Source: Aplysia californica
Lineage: Eukaryota > Mollusca > Gastropoda > Aplysiida > Aplysiidae
Direction of reading: 5' to 3'
NCBI RefSeq assembly: GCF_000002075.1
Contig: NW_004797325.1
Coordinates: 1,319,190 to 1,383,189 of the forward strand
Length of the DNA: 64,000 bases
Part shown: in pieces, positions 39,400 through 50,942 of the stretch
Layout: the number at the start of each line of letters is the position of its first letter
Numbering within the stretch: the first letter of the stretch is position 1
Position numbers and translations under genes: made by a program
The notes under the pieces: model-generated
Seen by the model: only the letters and a program-made list of their open reading frames with translations
Databases searched by the model: none
What the model was told of the DNA's origin: nothing

Positions 39400-42250
39400 T
39401 CATAAGCTGAAGGGAGAGTCCGATGTCGTTGACTTTCTGTAGAGGATGTGTGCCTGAATACAGGCGAGGTGGATCAGATGTGTGGTCGCACGTTTCCACC
39501 TTTTGAGAGTTTTGCTATTGAAGCTATAAAATGACAGATACATATCGATAAGGTCAACGCCTTTCATAAATCTGTTGTACTGGTGTACAATATTAGGCTT
39601 GTGGATGGGTTCATCTGTCCTTTTGTCCCTTCTACCAGTGTCCACTACCCTGCCATCATGAATGGTGGACAAGAGCATAATGTCCCTTTTGTCTTGGTAC
39701 CTGACAGCAACAATATCTTCTTTATCACGCTCAACCACATCACCTTTCTGTAGCCTCAGTTCTTTCTTTGTTATGTGTTTGGGGAGCCCTCTCCTGTCCT
39801 GCCTTACAGTCCCACAGGCTGTTGTCTGCAGTGACAGAAGGTCGGAAAAGAGTTGATGAGTAGAAAAATAAGAGTCCATATATACAGTATGACCAACATC
39901 CTGGTATTGTTCAATCACGTCACGCACAATCTGTTCTTCGTGTCCTCGCTCTGGTCCAGTTGTGTTCGCCCCTGAATAGAATTTTATTTTGAGGACATAA
40001 CCAGACAACGATTCACAGCAGAAGTAGAGTTTCATTCCCTAGCGAATTGGTTTGGATGGAAGATAGGGACGGAAGTCAATGCAACCACGAAATGGCATCA
40101 TACTCTCATCCACGGCCAGTTGTTGTTCTGGATAATAGAGATCAGCAAAGCGTTTGTTGAGGTGGTCAAAAAAGTGGCGAATTTTGTTTAGTTTGCCATG
40201 GTCTGGGTGACCTCGTGAGGGTTGTCTTTCATTATCGACAAGGTGGAAGAATGCCAAAAGGGAAAGGAAGCGGTTGCGGGCCATTGTCTGTTGATGAAAA
40301 AAAAAATTAACAATGTGATCAGTCACAGTTATAGAAAATGTTACACTTACCAATTTTTGTATTTCTGAAAAACAAAACATCAGTTATAATAAAAAGCAAT
40401 AATAAATAGAGTCTAACATTTGTATGTTTATAAGGGGTAGCCTATGTCATGTTATCACTTTATATACAGTATTACGGAATGTCAATGTGAGACTTCTGGA
40501 TCCTATTACAGCATTTTACAAGCAATTTACTGAATGAGTAGAACCAGATCTAATCTTTTATTATTATAGGCTAGAAAGTTAGAAAAGAGTTATAAATGTA
40601 AATCAAAGTAAAAATTAAATCTAGGTGTACAAACTAGATATGGGTAGATATAGGCCTACTTACCTTTGAGAAAAATGGGGCCTCAATTATTGGGTTTGTC
40701 TACCAGTAGCATTTCACATCTGACTTGTCTACCAGACCCATCTCAAACATCAGGGCAACAATGGTTTTTATGTCTGAGGCTGTAGCTGGTTTCCAGACTT
40801 TGAGGTGATAATAGCCTGGTTTCACAGCACGTACTTGTTCAGCGTATCTGTTCGTTTCATTTGCCCAATCCAAGAACATGGCATCATCAATGAAGGTATT
40901 TGAAAAAAACGAATACATCTGTCGGACTACTTGGTGCAGTATTTACAATACACACCAGAGGAGACTCCATCCTGAAGCCTCAATTTTCACTGCGGAGGCC
41001 ACTGCCATTGACATGGCACTGGACTCTGTAGAAAATTCTCCCAACAAATCTTTCCTTATCCTTTCTGACTCTCTGACTTGCATCACCTCACTCACAAACT
41101 ACACACTCTTACACCCAAAAATAGTTAGGCTACAACAGAAAATTCATACACTATCCGAAACAGGAAAAAACATCATGTTCGCATGGATACCCAGCCATGT
41201 GGGCATCCGAGGAAACGAGCAGGTAGACGAACTGGCGAAGAAAGCTACATCCCTTCTGCTGGGATCAACGACAAACACTCTCCCACAGACTGACTTTAGA
41301 AATAAAGTCAAAAAGTACACCTCCAGTCTGTGGGAGAGCCACTGGGAAAACCAGAAAAATAATAAACTATATGAAATAAGACCCAAACTAGAACAGCGAA
41401 ATCCCTCGGACCTCTCCAGAAGAGACAAAGTCATTTTTACTCGATTGCGCATCGGACACACGGCCCTGACCCACAAATACCTCCTATAGGGAGATGAGAA
41501 GCCATTCTGTGTCGGATGCGACACGGATTTTACCATTAGACACATTTTAACAGAATGTCTAGACTTTGGAGAGATCCGAAGGAAATATTATAGATGCAAA
41601 AAATTGCAGGATATTTTTTCCGTCGTTGTTCCCAGCAGAATTTTGAATTTTATAAAGGCCATTGGCCTTTATGGCAAGTTGTAAAATGAAAAATGAAAAC
41701 GTACTATTTAAAATTTTTATTGCTACTTAAAAGATTTGTTTTAAATCACAAATATATTTACACTAAATTTTAATATTTTTACATTTTAGCATTTTAAAGT
41801 CAATTAGTTGACCTGTCGTGGAGTGAACTTTTGCGAAAGTAAACAACTTGTGTTTTGCGCGCTCATATGACCTTAGCAGTTGCGAGCGCCGTAAAACCCT
41901 ATACTACATACATACATACATACATACATACAGTATTTGACTTGTGTCTTGTGAATGCAGGCACATTGTCAAGATTTCTAGTTATTTCTTTCCAGCCATC
42001 CACATCTCTAACGGTATTGGCAGTGCCACGCCCACCTCTCATCACGCCGAGCTCTACCTCTACTACAAGAACCTCTCTCAGCTCTCTGTACACCTCTGGC
42101 TCCTCTAGTTGTATGTCTACCTCAGCCTCGATCAGCGATAATAGGTACCTCATCAACAGCAACGCTATCTTCTTGATCAGAAGGCTCCTGGTCTGATAAA
42201 CTAGGGCTACTATCTGATTCTTCTTCTTCTTCATCGCTGCCTGCATCCAT
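39400..42250 (-). pseudogene. piggyBac transposase relic with intron and LINE insertion
   Basis: Minus strand. An acidic start MDAGSDEEEEESDSS (from 42250) is followed, after frame changes, by DGWKEITRNLDNVPAFTR. The LINE interrupts here, and FIDDAMFLDWANETNRYAEQ resumes at 40906. A likely intron spans 40288-40663 (GTAAGT donor, CAACAG acceptor) before TMARNRFLSLLAFFHL. The three Asp positions are visible in AVDESMMPFRG, VYMDSYFSTHQ and GVDLIDMYL. In-frame TAGs stand after KCYW and after KPIR, the latter where family members have Trp. Dead copy. Confidence 0.88.
40904..41932 (+). mobile_element. 5'-truncated LINE with RNase H domain, 8-bp target duplication
   Basis: GTATTTGA at 40896-40903 and 41933-41940 flanks the insert exactly. 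The insert encodes an RNase H region (ASIFTAEATAIDMALD from another frame, LILSDSLTCI, AWIPSHVGIRGNEQVDELAK), then IFTRLRIGHTALTHKYLL and, after a TAG, CDTDFTIRHILTECLDF, a zinc-knuckle-like tail usual in I/Jockey-group LINEs. The 3'UTR ends in GCTCATATGACCTTAGCAG then TTGCGAGCGCCGTAAAAC and a (CATA)n run. Confidence 0.9.
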
Positions 42251-42323
42251 AGAAATTTCTTCCACGGCACACCGGCAGTGTAATTTTAGTTGTAGCGGGG
42301 GGGTTCCCAGCCGAGCGCCTTAA

Positions 42324-42689
42324 CACGTGGGGGTCACGAGGGTCAGCTCCCTGTCGCCGCTCTGTCTGGGCTGACTTGATTTTTGGTACTTTTCAACGTA
42401 CAGTTTTAGGTGTATCCTTGTATTTATGGTAATCATCCTTTAATGCGCTCAAAGCACGCATTTCTGCTCTTGAGACCCAAAAAACAACGGACATTGTAAC
42501 TTGTCTTGTTATTTCATTAGAAGCGCTGAAGTCGGCAATGCTAAATTGTAAAAAAATGTTTACAAGGGTGAATGATAAAAAATCGATATAAAATAAAAAG
42601 CACAACAAAAACTGTCGAACTTTTGGAACATGAATGACATAACATTGGTGCAGATACTCAGAAAAGATGGTATCTGCGCGTATAATAGG
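42324..42689. other. No feature assigned
   Basis: Sequence between the piggyBac 1 right end and the LINE RT fragment. No gene or repeat recognised. Confidence 0.4.
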
Positions 42690-42879
42690 TTAAGCTGTAA
42701 TTTTGCAACTTTGTCCGTCTCGCACACAATTCCCTATGAAGTAATTCCTCCAAATGATGTCCATATATATTATAAACTGGAGGGGAGATGGAACGCATCC
42801 CTGTCGTACTCCAGATCTTACTTTGAACCAGTCTGTATTGCCTTCCTTCGTTCTTACTGAGCTTCTGCTGTTGGTATAG
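42690..42879 (-). pseudogene. LINE reverse transcriptase fragment, downstream half
   Basis: The minus strand encodes TNSRSSVRTKEGNTDWFKVR and SGVRQGCVPSPLQF, the RT block before the YADD motif. The frame that precedes it lies at 46577-47780; repeat R1-B separates the two. Confidence 0.8.
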
Positions 42880-43466
42880 TAGATACCAGAAACTAAATGT
42901 TCAAAGTAGCTGTATGCCAAATGTATCTGTTCCACTTGAAAGGCCTATATCCACTGAGCATTTTGGTACCATTCTTTAACCTCTCAGTCAATTTTTAAGA
43001 AAATGGTAGTTGTTTAAAATTTGATCAAATTTGTTAAAGTCAGTCACTGGCTGCAACCCCATGTTTGACAGACAGTAAAAGAGTACCAAGTGCACTAAAC
43101 ATCTCCCCATTAACAGAGTACAATCACTATAACAAATATATGGAGCCTAATTTTATTTCAAGATTGTGAGATCAGTAGGCTACAAATCAGTATTTTATCG
43201 CCTCAAACACGATGATTTGTCATTATTTCGACAAAAACACCTAGCGTTGACCCGGGCCGGCGCCACACCAGCCCCCGCGGCGAGCGAGTCAGCTCTATAC
43301 TGTTGTTTACCTCACGTGCAGGGTCATATGCTTTCCGAGTCTCACGGAAGGATTGATGAAAAATAATTCCTAGCTGATTACTTTATTCTAATAGGAAATG
43401 AACTGATCTTTTAATTTGTACTTTTTTCAAGCCGGTATTTTACATATTTTGTGTAAAAAGTGATGT

Positions 43467-46160
43467 TTAACTCTTTGAATATGAATACGCGGGCCAGATC
43501 TCAGTGTGACGCAGCTCTGGTGGGCAGCACATTTTTTTTTTACATACATATGATATAAATTTCAATATACTGAAGTTACTAAACGCTTTAGACATAATAA
43601 ACTATATATCAAAATAGAGGAAATTGAATGTAGAATGTATATCTGTGTGGTTTGTGTTGATTTTTGTACACTGTGTGTGTTGAATTACACAGAAAGACAG
43701 AAAAAAAACTAAGAAAAAAAAATTCACACAAAATGTTTTTCTACTCACCAAATCAGGTATCATAATTCAATTGGTCAATATCCATGAAGATGAGCTGAAG
43801 CTGTTGGTAATCCACGTAGCAATAAACCAGGAAAGTTTCATCACAATAGCTCCTGTAGTTTTTGAAATATTCACATTTATCTACACGACAGTTACGCCAC
43901 AATATCGAGAAAAAAACAACACAAAAAATGTCACACTGAAGATATTCACATCTTTACATACTATACACAATCCTGTTCTGTCTCATTGCCAAATTAAACA
44001 TTGTGGTAGGCTTGGAAACAGTCCTTGGGGTGCAAATGGGGTGCACCACTGCATCCAAGGCAGACAAAGTGAGTTCTTTTTCTTGCTCCACCCTTAGAGC
44101 ACACCGCACAGTCTCTGTCACGCTTCACGTAGGAGATGATGTGACGAGTACCTTGAATGCGCTCCATTGGATTGTTCTCCGGTTGTCTGCCTGGAGCTCT
44201 AGCCTGGTCATTGTTGTCTTTGCCATCGTTGTTGTTGCCGACTGAGCATCAGTTTGAACTTTTTCAACCCGATCTTCTTCTGCGCGTCTGTTCTTGTGAG
44301 GGTGTAGAGAATGAAGGCATTGACCTGAGTTATCTCCATCATCCAAAAGAACAGCTTCTTCCACCACTTCACTGATTTGCGGGAGAAGACGAGGTAATAT
44401 GTGACCTTCTGGTCAAGAAGGTCACAGCCATTCATGTGACTGTTGTAGTCATGGATGACCGTCGGCTTGTCAACATCTTTGACTTGTGTTGTATCCACCT
44501 GTGCGTCAGTGGAAACGAGAACAACTGGTTTTTTGGCTTTTTTGTCCCGAAAAGCCGCACACAGGACATCTGAATTCTCATGGAGAAACCAGCGCAGTTG
44601 TCGATGTTGCAGACTCAGGTTTTTCAGCTGAGGTGGAAAAGATTTTCTGTTCAGCATAAGCGTGCTGGTGTAGTGGTGCTTTTTTTTTAGCAGATGGTCA
44701 ACAAGAGCCCTCGTTGTGTAATAACGGTCAGCATAGATCTTGTGACCTCTGTCAACACAGGTGAGGAGCGTGTCAAAGATCCTCACAGCTGCTCCACTGT
44801 CTGCATCTGCTTCAGGGTCATACGACGTATTGGCGCCGAAATATGTCAGTATATTCATCACATACCCAGTTGATGAATCACAAAGACCAAACGTCTTGAT
44901 GTGATACTTGCTGGGTTTGCTTGCTTTGAATTGTTTGAATTGCCATCGACCCTTGAAACCAATAACCATCTCGTCAATGGACAATTCTTGGAACGGATAA
45001 AAAGCCCCACGAAATTTGCCAAGAAGTAAATCCATGAACGGCTCGATCTTATCCTTCCCTTCCGCATCTTTATCACCAGCTTGCAGCATGGAATGATATA
45101 TGTCCTGGAACCTTTGTCGGGGAAACATACTATGGTACCATGCTGTGTAGAACTCGGGTGACATGGACCAGTAGTCAGAGATGGCGGGACGGCGATCTAA
45201 ACCTATCAGGATTAGCACTGCCATAAATTTGTCGAACTCCTCGACAGTTATTTTCTTTCAACGTGCAAAAAAACGACCTTGGACTAAAGTTGCCACTTTT
45301 CTCTGCTATTCTCTTTTTAGCATAGTCATTGATGAAAGTCACAATCACTTGTTTTACCTCACTGTCTAACAGAAGAGACAGACAGTCCAGGGCACTTGAA
45401 TTCTCATCCAAGCCAGATTCTGGCAACACACCTGGAACCTTTATCGGAAGAAAACGTATGGTGTTTGCTGTTCCTCCATGCTCAATATGACTCCACCCAC
45501 CATTGTCCCTAGCAGTAGCAGGAGGATCAGAAAGAGTAGATCTAGCATTAGTTGCAGAAGACTGAGTAGACCTAGATCTAGGCCTAGTACTAGACTTGCC
45601 CTTTCCTTTCCCTTTGCACTGTCTCTTTGGAGCTGGTTCCACCTCACAGTCACTTGCTGATCTGCCCTCATCAGCACCACGATCTAGATCTAACATTGAT
45701 TGCTCTTCTTCATCACTACTCAGATTCAAATCACAATGACTGACACTGGTTTCACTCGAGTCCGAGTCGTCTGCAATCCATCTCTGGATAAGGTTTCTAG
45801 CTTGATCGGCCGAAAATCGGCCTCTAGAAGTACTAGGTTATAATGAGTCTGGATTCATCTTAAATCACTGCACTGCTTGTTTTTGATGACAACAAGGTAA
45901 ACAAACTCTAGTGTGAAGTCGGTGAAGAATACTGCTTTGAATTTCGCAAAAAATGAACAGATTTGACTGCAAATAGCGTCAAAAGGAAGTGGGAACTCTT
46001 CTTGAAGAAAATAGAAACAGATCTTATAGTTTTACTTAAAAAGCGGTATTGAGAAGTTGGGTTATACGAAACAACCCATCGTGGCGCACAGTGCGGGGAA
46101 AAAGTAGAAATTTTTGGTCGCCTTGGCGCAGGGTGCGGCGATACGTGAAGAAAGAGTTAA
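43467..46160 (-). mobile_element. piggyBac-type DNA transposon 2
   Basis: TTAA at 43467-43470 and 46157-46160 flanks a 2,694-bp element with ends TTAACTCTTTGAATATG and, reversed, TTAACTCTTTCTTCACG (10 bp identical). R1 copy A at 2345-3308 shows the same host repeat without it. Confidence 0.9.
43994..45729 (-). pseudogene. piggyBac transposase 2, broken but nearly full length
   Basis: Minus strand. Start MNLSSDEEEQSMLDLDRG (45729), Lys/Arg/Ser-rich region, then core ITVEEFDKFMAVLILIGLDR, SIDEMVIGFKGRWQ, KIYADRYYTTRALVDHL and NGCDLLDQKVTYY (three catalytic Asp visible). A C-terminal Cys-rich zinc-binding block (CAVCSKGG, FVCLGCSG) follows in the next frame down to a stop at 43994. One frame change and an in-frame TGA (where TGG is expected) lie before ITVEEF, and another frame change lies before the Cys block. 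Confidence 0.9.
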
Positions 46161-46576
46161 ACATTTTGACAGTATTTTTAAAAGCTTTCTATTTAAACGC
46201 CAAAGGCCAAATATATACCACAAGAAAGCCCGTTTAAAGCTCTACAGTTCTCTGCCAATGAAAAGACGGTATTTAATCATCCCTTGTTCTGCGAAGCATT
46301 TGAATGCACGCATGTCAATTTTTTAACCGGCCGACTACGCATTCCGACCGCGAGGGGCTTCGCTTTCGTCTGTGATTCTCCAGCTCCTTATAATCGAACA
46401 TATAAACAACTTACACCATTGTAACGAGGAAAAGCAGAACTTTTACAAGGTGTACGGCATTTAGTGTTTTATAGCGAAAGAGCAAAGAAACAGTGATCGG
46501 AATTACCCCGATTTCACCGATACCACACGGTTGGAAGGCCGTGAGTGCCCGCAAGGCCATGTTTACACTACCTATA

Positions 46577-47780
46577 TATAGAGCTCTGACATTATCTAAC
46601 ATTTGTCCTCTGACGCCATACTTTTCGAGTGTCTTCCAGAGTTTTGCATGGTTTACTCTGTCAAAATCCTCCTCCTGGTCTATAAAGACGATGTTGGATT
46701 CTTTGTTGTGTTCGATTGTTTTCTCGCATATCTGTCTTAATGCGAACACAGCATCCTCTTTCCTTTCGGAATCCAAACTGAGCTTTGCTCAGATTTCTCT
46801 CCACAATAGGTCTTATGCGCTGCTCTAGTATCTTTGCATATATTTTTCCTGAGTGGCTTAACAGTGAGATGCCTCTATATGTTGTGCAGTCGCGTTTGTT
46901 GCCCTTTTCTTCCATAAAGGTACCACTATGGCTTTCTGCCAGTCTTCTGGGCATTTTCTTTGCTCCCAGGCTCTGTTGAAAATTCGCCTCAGCCACATTA
47001 TACCGGTGTTTCCGCAAGCTCTTATGGCTTCCGCTGTGATGTCATCTTGTCCTGGGGCTTTGCTCTTGGGACTGGTCTTGAGTGCCTTTTCTATTTCACT
47101 GGGAAGTATTGGTGGTTCTGTTTGATCTCCATATGATGGTTGAAACTCTTGTTGTCCGTGGCAAGCGTCTGGGTTGAGTAGTTCTTGGAAGTAATTTTCC
47201 CATCTTTTCTTAATTGCATGTTTGCCAAGAATGGCATTTCGCTCTTTGTCGTTTATAATGCATGTCGGGTTGCATGCTCTTCACACTTTTATAAAATTCT
47301 CTTGGACTTTCCTTGCAGGTTTTGGTCAGTTTCTCGCCATATATTTTTCATGCATTATCTTTAGCAGTTTTGATGATTTTTTTGGTCTCTCTTCTCACTT
47401 TCCTGTATTCAATATAGTCTTCTTCGGTCTTTGACTTCTGTCATTTCTTGAATTTCTTCTTTTTCATTTTAATTGCTTCTTTGGTTTCGTCATTCCACCA
47501 GCATGTTGTTCTGCCTTTGTTTCCACCTATTCGTTTGGTGCCACAACTGTTTTTCAGTATTTCTGACAGGGATTTTTTAAATATTTGCCATTTGTCTTCT
47601 ATGTCCTTGATCTCAAGAGACTGTTTATAGTAATCCTTGGTAAAGTCATCCTCGACTGCTTTCTTGATGTCTGGTTCTTCCAATTTTCTCAGGTTAGTCA
47701 TGGTTTTTTCCCCCTGTTCTTCTTCGTTTGCTTTACATTTTGGTTGTGAGAGTTCGTCAGTCAAATACAGGGGGAAAAAT
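46577..47780 (-). pseudogene. LINE fragment: linker and reverse transcriptase, upstream half
   Basis: The minus strand encodes WWNDETKEAIKMKKKKFKK, then TTYRGISLLSHSGKIYAKIL, LSKAQFGFRK, NIVFIDQEEDFDRVNHAKLW and LDNVRALYIGS. Several frame changes break it. The continuation is at 42690-42879, beyond R1-B. The 5' end stops at the MITE-C terminus near 47783. Clade uncertain (RTE-like). Confidence 0.82.
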
Positions 47781-47782
47781 CA

Positions 47783-48230
47783 TATGTGAGACAGCGTGCT
47801 GGAATCAGGCTCTCGTCAATTTTTGGGCATGTAAAGTTATTGGTATCATCTTAAAGCTTGTTCACTTGTCTTTATTTGGATGCAAAAAATATCCGTTTAT
47901 CTTGAATACAAGTCGAGATATTTGCAAAAGAAGGAGGTGGGGGTCACATGTTTTCAGAGGTAAAATTAGTGAGAAAATGGCCGCCAAAGATTAGTTATTT
48001 CCTTCGCTTAAGAGTCCGTGGTAACTGAAGATTTACATTTTTTTATGCCTTTAATCAAAGCTTTTCAGAAAAATCCACACAGAAATAAGTTCTTTAATGG
48101 GCATGAAAGGTGTTGTGCCAAAAAACAAAAATTTGATAAAAATTTACAAACCTGCGGAAAAATGCAAGTTTCTTCACTTAGATTATTTTGACGAGAGCCT
48201 GATTTCACCACGCTGCCTCACATATACACC
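47783..48230. mobile_element. MITE-C copy
   Basis: ATATGTGAGACAGCGTGCTG then GAATCAGGCTCTCGTCAA at the left is inverted at 48190-48230 (TTGACGAGAGCCTGATTTC...). It could be a separate MITE or the subterminal part of the piggyBac relic that follows. Confidence 0.7.
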
Positions 48231-48312
48231 ACACCACTGAATAAGAACAATAAAAAATTTTACACTGTGTACAGTTCATTTCAAAGGTTCACAAACACTT
48301 TCACATTCTTTC

Positions 48313-49925
48313 ATTGACGAGTGAAACTGCCAAAGACAATTGTGTGTAGAAATGGCTGGCTGTCACACCCATTACAAAAGAATGAAGTCCTCCCCCACTT
48401 TTCGCGTGGGCTGCACACTCTGCATTTGCGGGTCACATTTTGACTTCACAATGACATGCGAACTGTTGCAGACCCTGTTCAAGGGGTTTTCTGGCCTGAC
48501 CTCTGTTCTCATTGTTCACTTGTATCTCAGCCAGATGTTTTGTCGCAAAGTTGCTCAGCTCATCAATGAGCCTCCTTTTGAACTCGAGCAATGGAAGCTC
48601 CTTGGCACCTTCAGGCTGTGATTTTGTTAAAAGGATGAATGCATTAATGATCTGTGTGATCTCAAAGATCCACAGAAAAATTTTGTTCCATCGCTTTCTT
48701 GTTCTTCTATTGAAGGTGTTATAGGTCTGACCCATCTGGTCCAATTTGTTGCAGCCATTCATGTTTTTATTGTAATCTTGATACCAGCTTGTCCACTCCT
48801 TTCACCTCTGCTGCACATACGTTTGCCTCGCTAGATACCGAGACACGCGGTTTCTTTGCCTTTTTGTCCTGAAATATTACACACAAGTACTTCGTATCCT
48901 GCATGTACGATCGCATTTCTCTGAAAGTCAGCCTGTTTGTTTTCAGCTCAGGCGGGAAGTCGCGGCGTAAAACTCTTACTAAAACAAACAAACAGACTGA
49001 CTTTAAAAAATAAAGTCAAAAACTACACCTCCAGTCTGTGGAAGACTCATTGGAAAAAAACGGAAAACAATAAATTACACAACAAGCCCAAACTGGGTCC
49101 GCGAAAACCTTCGGGCCTCTCCCGAAGAGACGAAGTCATTTTTACTCGATTGCGCATCGGACACACATCGCTGACACACCGATAACTCCTTCAGGGAGAA
49201 AAGAAGCCATTTTGGGTCGGATGAGAAACAGATTTTACCATGAGACACATTTCAACAGAATGTCTAGACTTCGGAGAGATCCGAAGGAAATATTATAGAT
49301 GCAAAAAATTGCAAGATATTTTTTCCGTCGTTGATTCCTACTGAATCCTTGATTTTATAAAGGCCATTGGCCTTTATGGGAAAATTATAAATAAGTATAT
49401 TTTGATTTTAAAGCCGATTACCATTTTTAGATTGTTTTTTACCTCAAATTTTAACTATTTAAAATCTGATCGTTGACTCGAGCCAAGCCGTGCAGTGAGC
49501 TGTAATGAGTGAGATCAACTTGTGTTTCGCGCGCTCATATGACCTTATGCAGTTGCGAGCGCCGTAAAACTCTTACTTAAACAAAACAAACAAAAACTAT
49601 TCATCATAGCCCCTTCAAACACTTGTCTCCAGTTATTCCCTCTTGCGTCTCTTCCATCACCAGTACTAGTACTAGGCCTAAAGGGAGATCTTTATCTCTC
49701 TCTTCTCTCAGTAGTCTCAGCACCTACTTTTCTTTTACCAAGCCCCTTCCCTTTACTTGGTGATGGAAACGCCCTTCTACTTGAGTGACAAGTTGAACTT
49801 GACAGACACGGTTCGTCAAGAGCTGACTCACTTGAAGACTCATCTCTGCCAATGGCATCGTTCCCATCCAAGTCACAATCAATACAATTAGGTTCGGATT
49901 CACCCTCACGCAATGTTTGAAACAA
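48313..49925 (-). pseudogene. piggyBac transposase 3 relic, middle replaced by LINE sequence
   Basis: Minus strand. The N-terminal acidic part MFQTLREGESEPNCIDCDLD (49925) and the C-terminal part RRDFPPELKTNRLTFREMRS, FQDKKAKKPRVSVSSE, MNGCNKLDQMGQTYNTFNRR, plus a Cys block (KCRVCSPREK, FFCNGC) in another frame, are present. The core with the first two Asp is missing, and the third site reads Asn (NGCN rather than NGCD). The gap holds the LINE fragment 48969-49593. Confidence 0.82.
48969..49593 (+). mobile_element. RNase H LINE 3' fragment
   Basis: TAAAACTCTTACTAAAAC, a LINE-tail sequence, is joined to an internal segment (VKNYTSSLWKTHWKK, IFTRLRIGHTSLTHR) and ends with GCGCTCATATGACCTTATGC then AGTTGCGAGCGCCGTAAAAC. 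Same family as 40904-41932. A tail piece in front of a truncated body suggests two events or a rearrangement. Confidence 0.8.
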
Positions 49926-50665
49926 ATTTACGACAGCTTTTACTGAAAGCTTTTTCCTTCTAACTTTGCGGAGCAGTTTTTACCATCCTTTCGCTGACAT
50001 TGAGAGTGTTAATGTTAAGAAACATAATCCCACAAGCAGATTTATTTCATGCCCCAGGTGGCAACATGCGTGTGTTTGTTCCTTGTTTACTCCCTATTTG
50101 CCCATCGTCGTCTGACTTGCTGGGGACAGATTTCACGTGCAGTTACCCATCGTCTTTGCTTGTGTGGATCACCTTAATCTGAGAAAGCTGTAAAAACCCT
50201 GCTGTGAATGGTGCTAAGAAATCTGAATACCAAAGATCTTTTTTTTTTTACATACAATTCCTTCTCAAGGAGGTTTTTAAGTACAATAATCATTATTATT
50301 GTGCATGTTTTTGTGGGTTGGCATCGGCATCTGTTTCGACGAAAAGTAATCCTTCCACAAAGGAAAAACATTGATTAAAGGCACAAAAAATGTAAATCTT
50401 CATGTCCCAAGGACTCTCAAGCTATAACATTAACAAAACTTTGGCAGCCATTTTCTCGATAATTTTACTTCAGAAACCAGGTGAGCCTGCCTTTTTCCAT
50501 CGCAGAAATCTCCACTTTTATTCAAGATCGATAGGTATTTTGATTTTAATTTTTTTTCATCGAATGCAAGACAAGTGAACAAGCTTTAAGATGATACACA
50601 ATGTACCATTAACTCCACATGCCCAAAATTTGACAAGCGCCTGATTTCATTGCGTCGTGACACAC

Positions 50666-50942
50666 ATGTAATTATTATATATATTTTTATTTTTTTTAAG
50701 GAGAATTTGACAAGACCATTCACCGAGTACATATATCTTGATGTAGATCCAAATCATGCCAAAAAAAAAATTGGGGTTCTGGGAGAGGATGCGTTCATCC
50801 CTCCTTCATCCTTTCTTCTTGCCTCTACCCTATCTTCTATCTTTTTTTCTTCCTCCTTATGTCCCACCCCTTTCATGGAGTATGAGCTTCCCCCTCCCTT
50901 CACTCCACCATCACACACCACACCTTCCACAGACACCCCCCG
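50666..50942. other. Short unassigned stretch
   Basis: Pyrimidine-rich; the open frames across it extend into a SINE and are not supported as genes. Confidence 0.4.

Larger units (their letters stand above)
38485..42323 (-). mobile_element. piggyBac-type DNA transposon 1, split by a LINE
   Basis: TTAA at 38485-38488 and at 42320-42323 bracket a minus-strand piggyBac transposase. The termini (TTAACACCTACGGGACCG; reversed right TTAAGGCGCTCGGCTGGG) are only weakly inverted, so exact ends are uncertain. Without the LINE the element would be about 2.8 kb, a normal piggyBac size. Confidence 0.6.
42880..46576. repeat. Repeat R1, copy B, split by piggyBac 2
   Basis: 42880-43466 and 46161-46576 align in order with R1 copy A (2345-3308). 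TATAG at 42875-42879 and 46577-46581 is a candidate 5-bp target duplication, although the right side is AT-repetitive. R1-B lies within LINE RT coding sequence. Confidence 0.7.
47783..50665 (-). mobile_element. piggyBac-type relic 3 with long inverted repeats
   Basis: The first about 230 bp (47783-48010) and the last about 280 bp (50390-50665) are inverted copies: GGGCATGT, ATCATCTTAAAGCTTGTTCA and GAGAAAATGG..GCCAAAG recur on opposite strands. Between them are piggyBac transposase pieces and an inserted LINE tail. No TTAA flanks are seen at these ends. Confidence 0.6.

Noticed and set aside
43771-44097. 108-residue + strand frame, also at 52414
   Set aside because: It lies antisense to the piggyBac 2 transposase and its 3' flank, and has no independent support.
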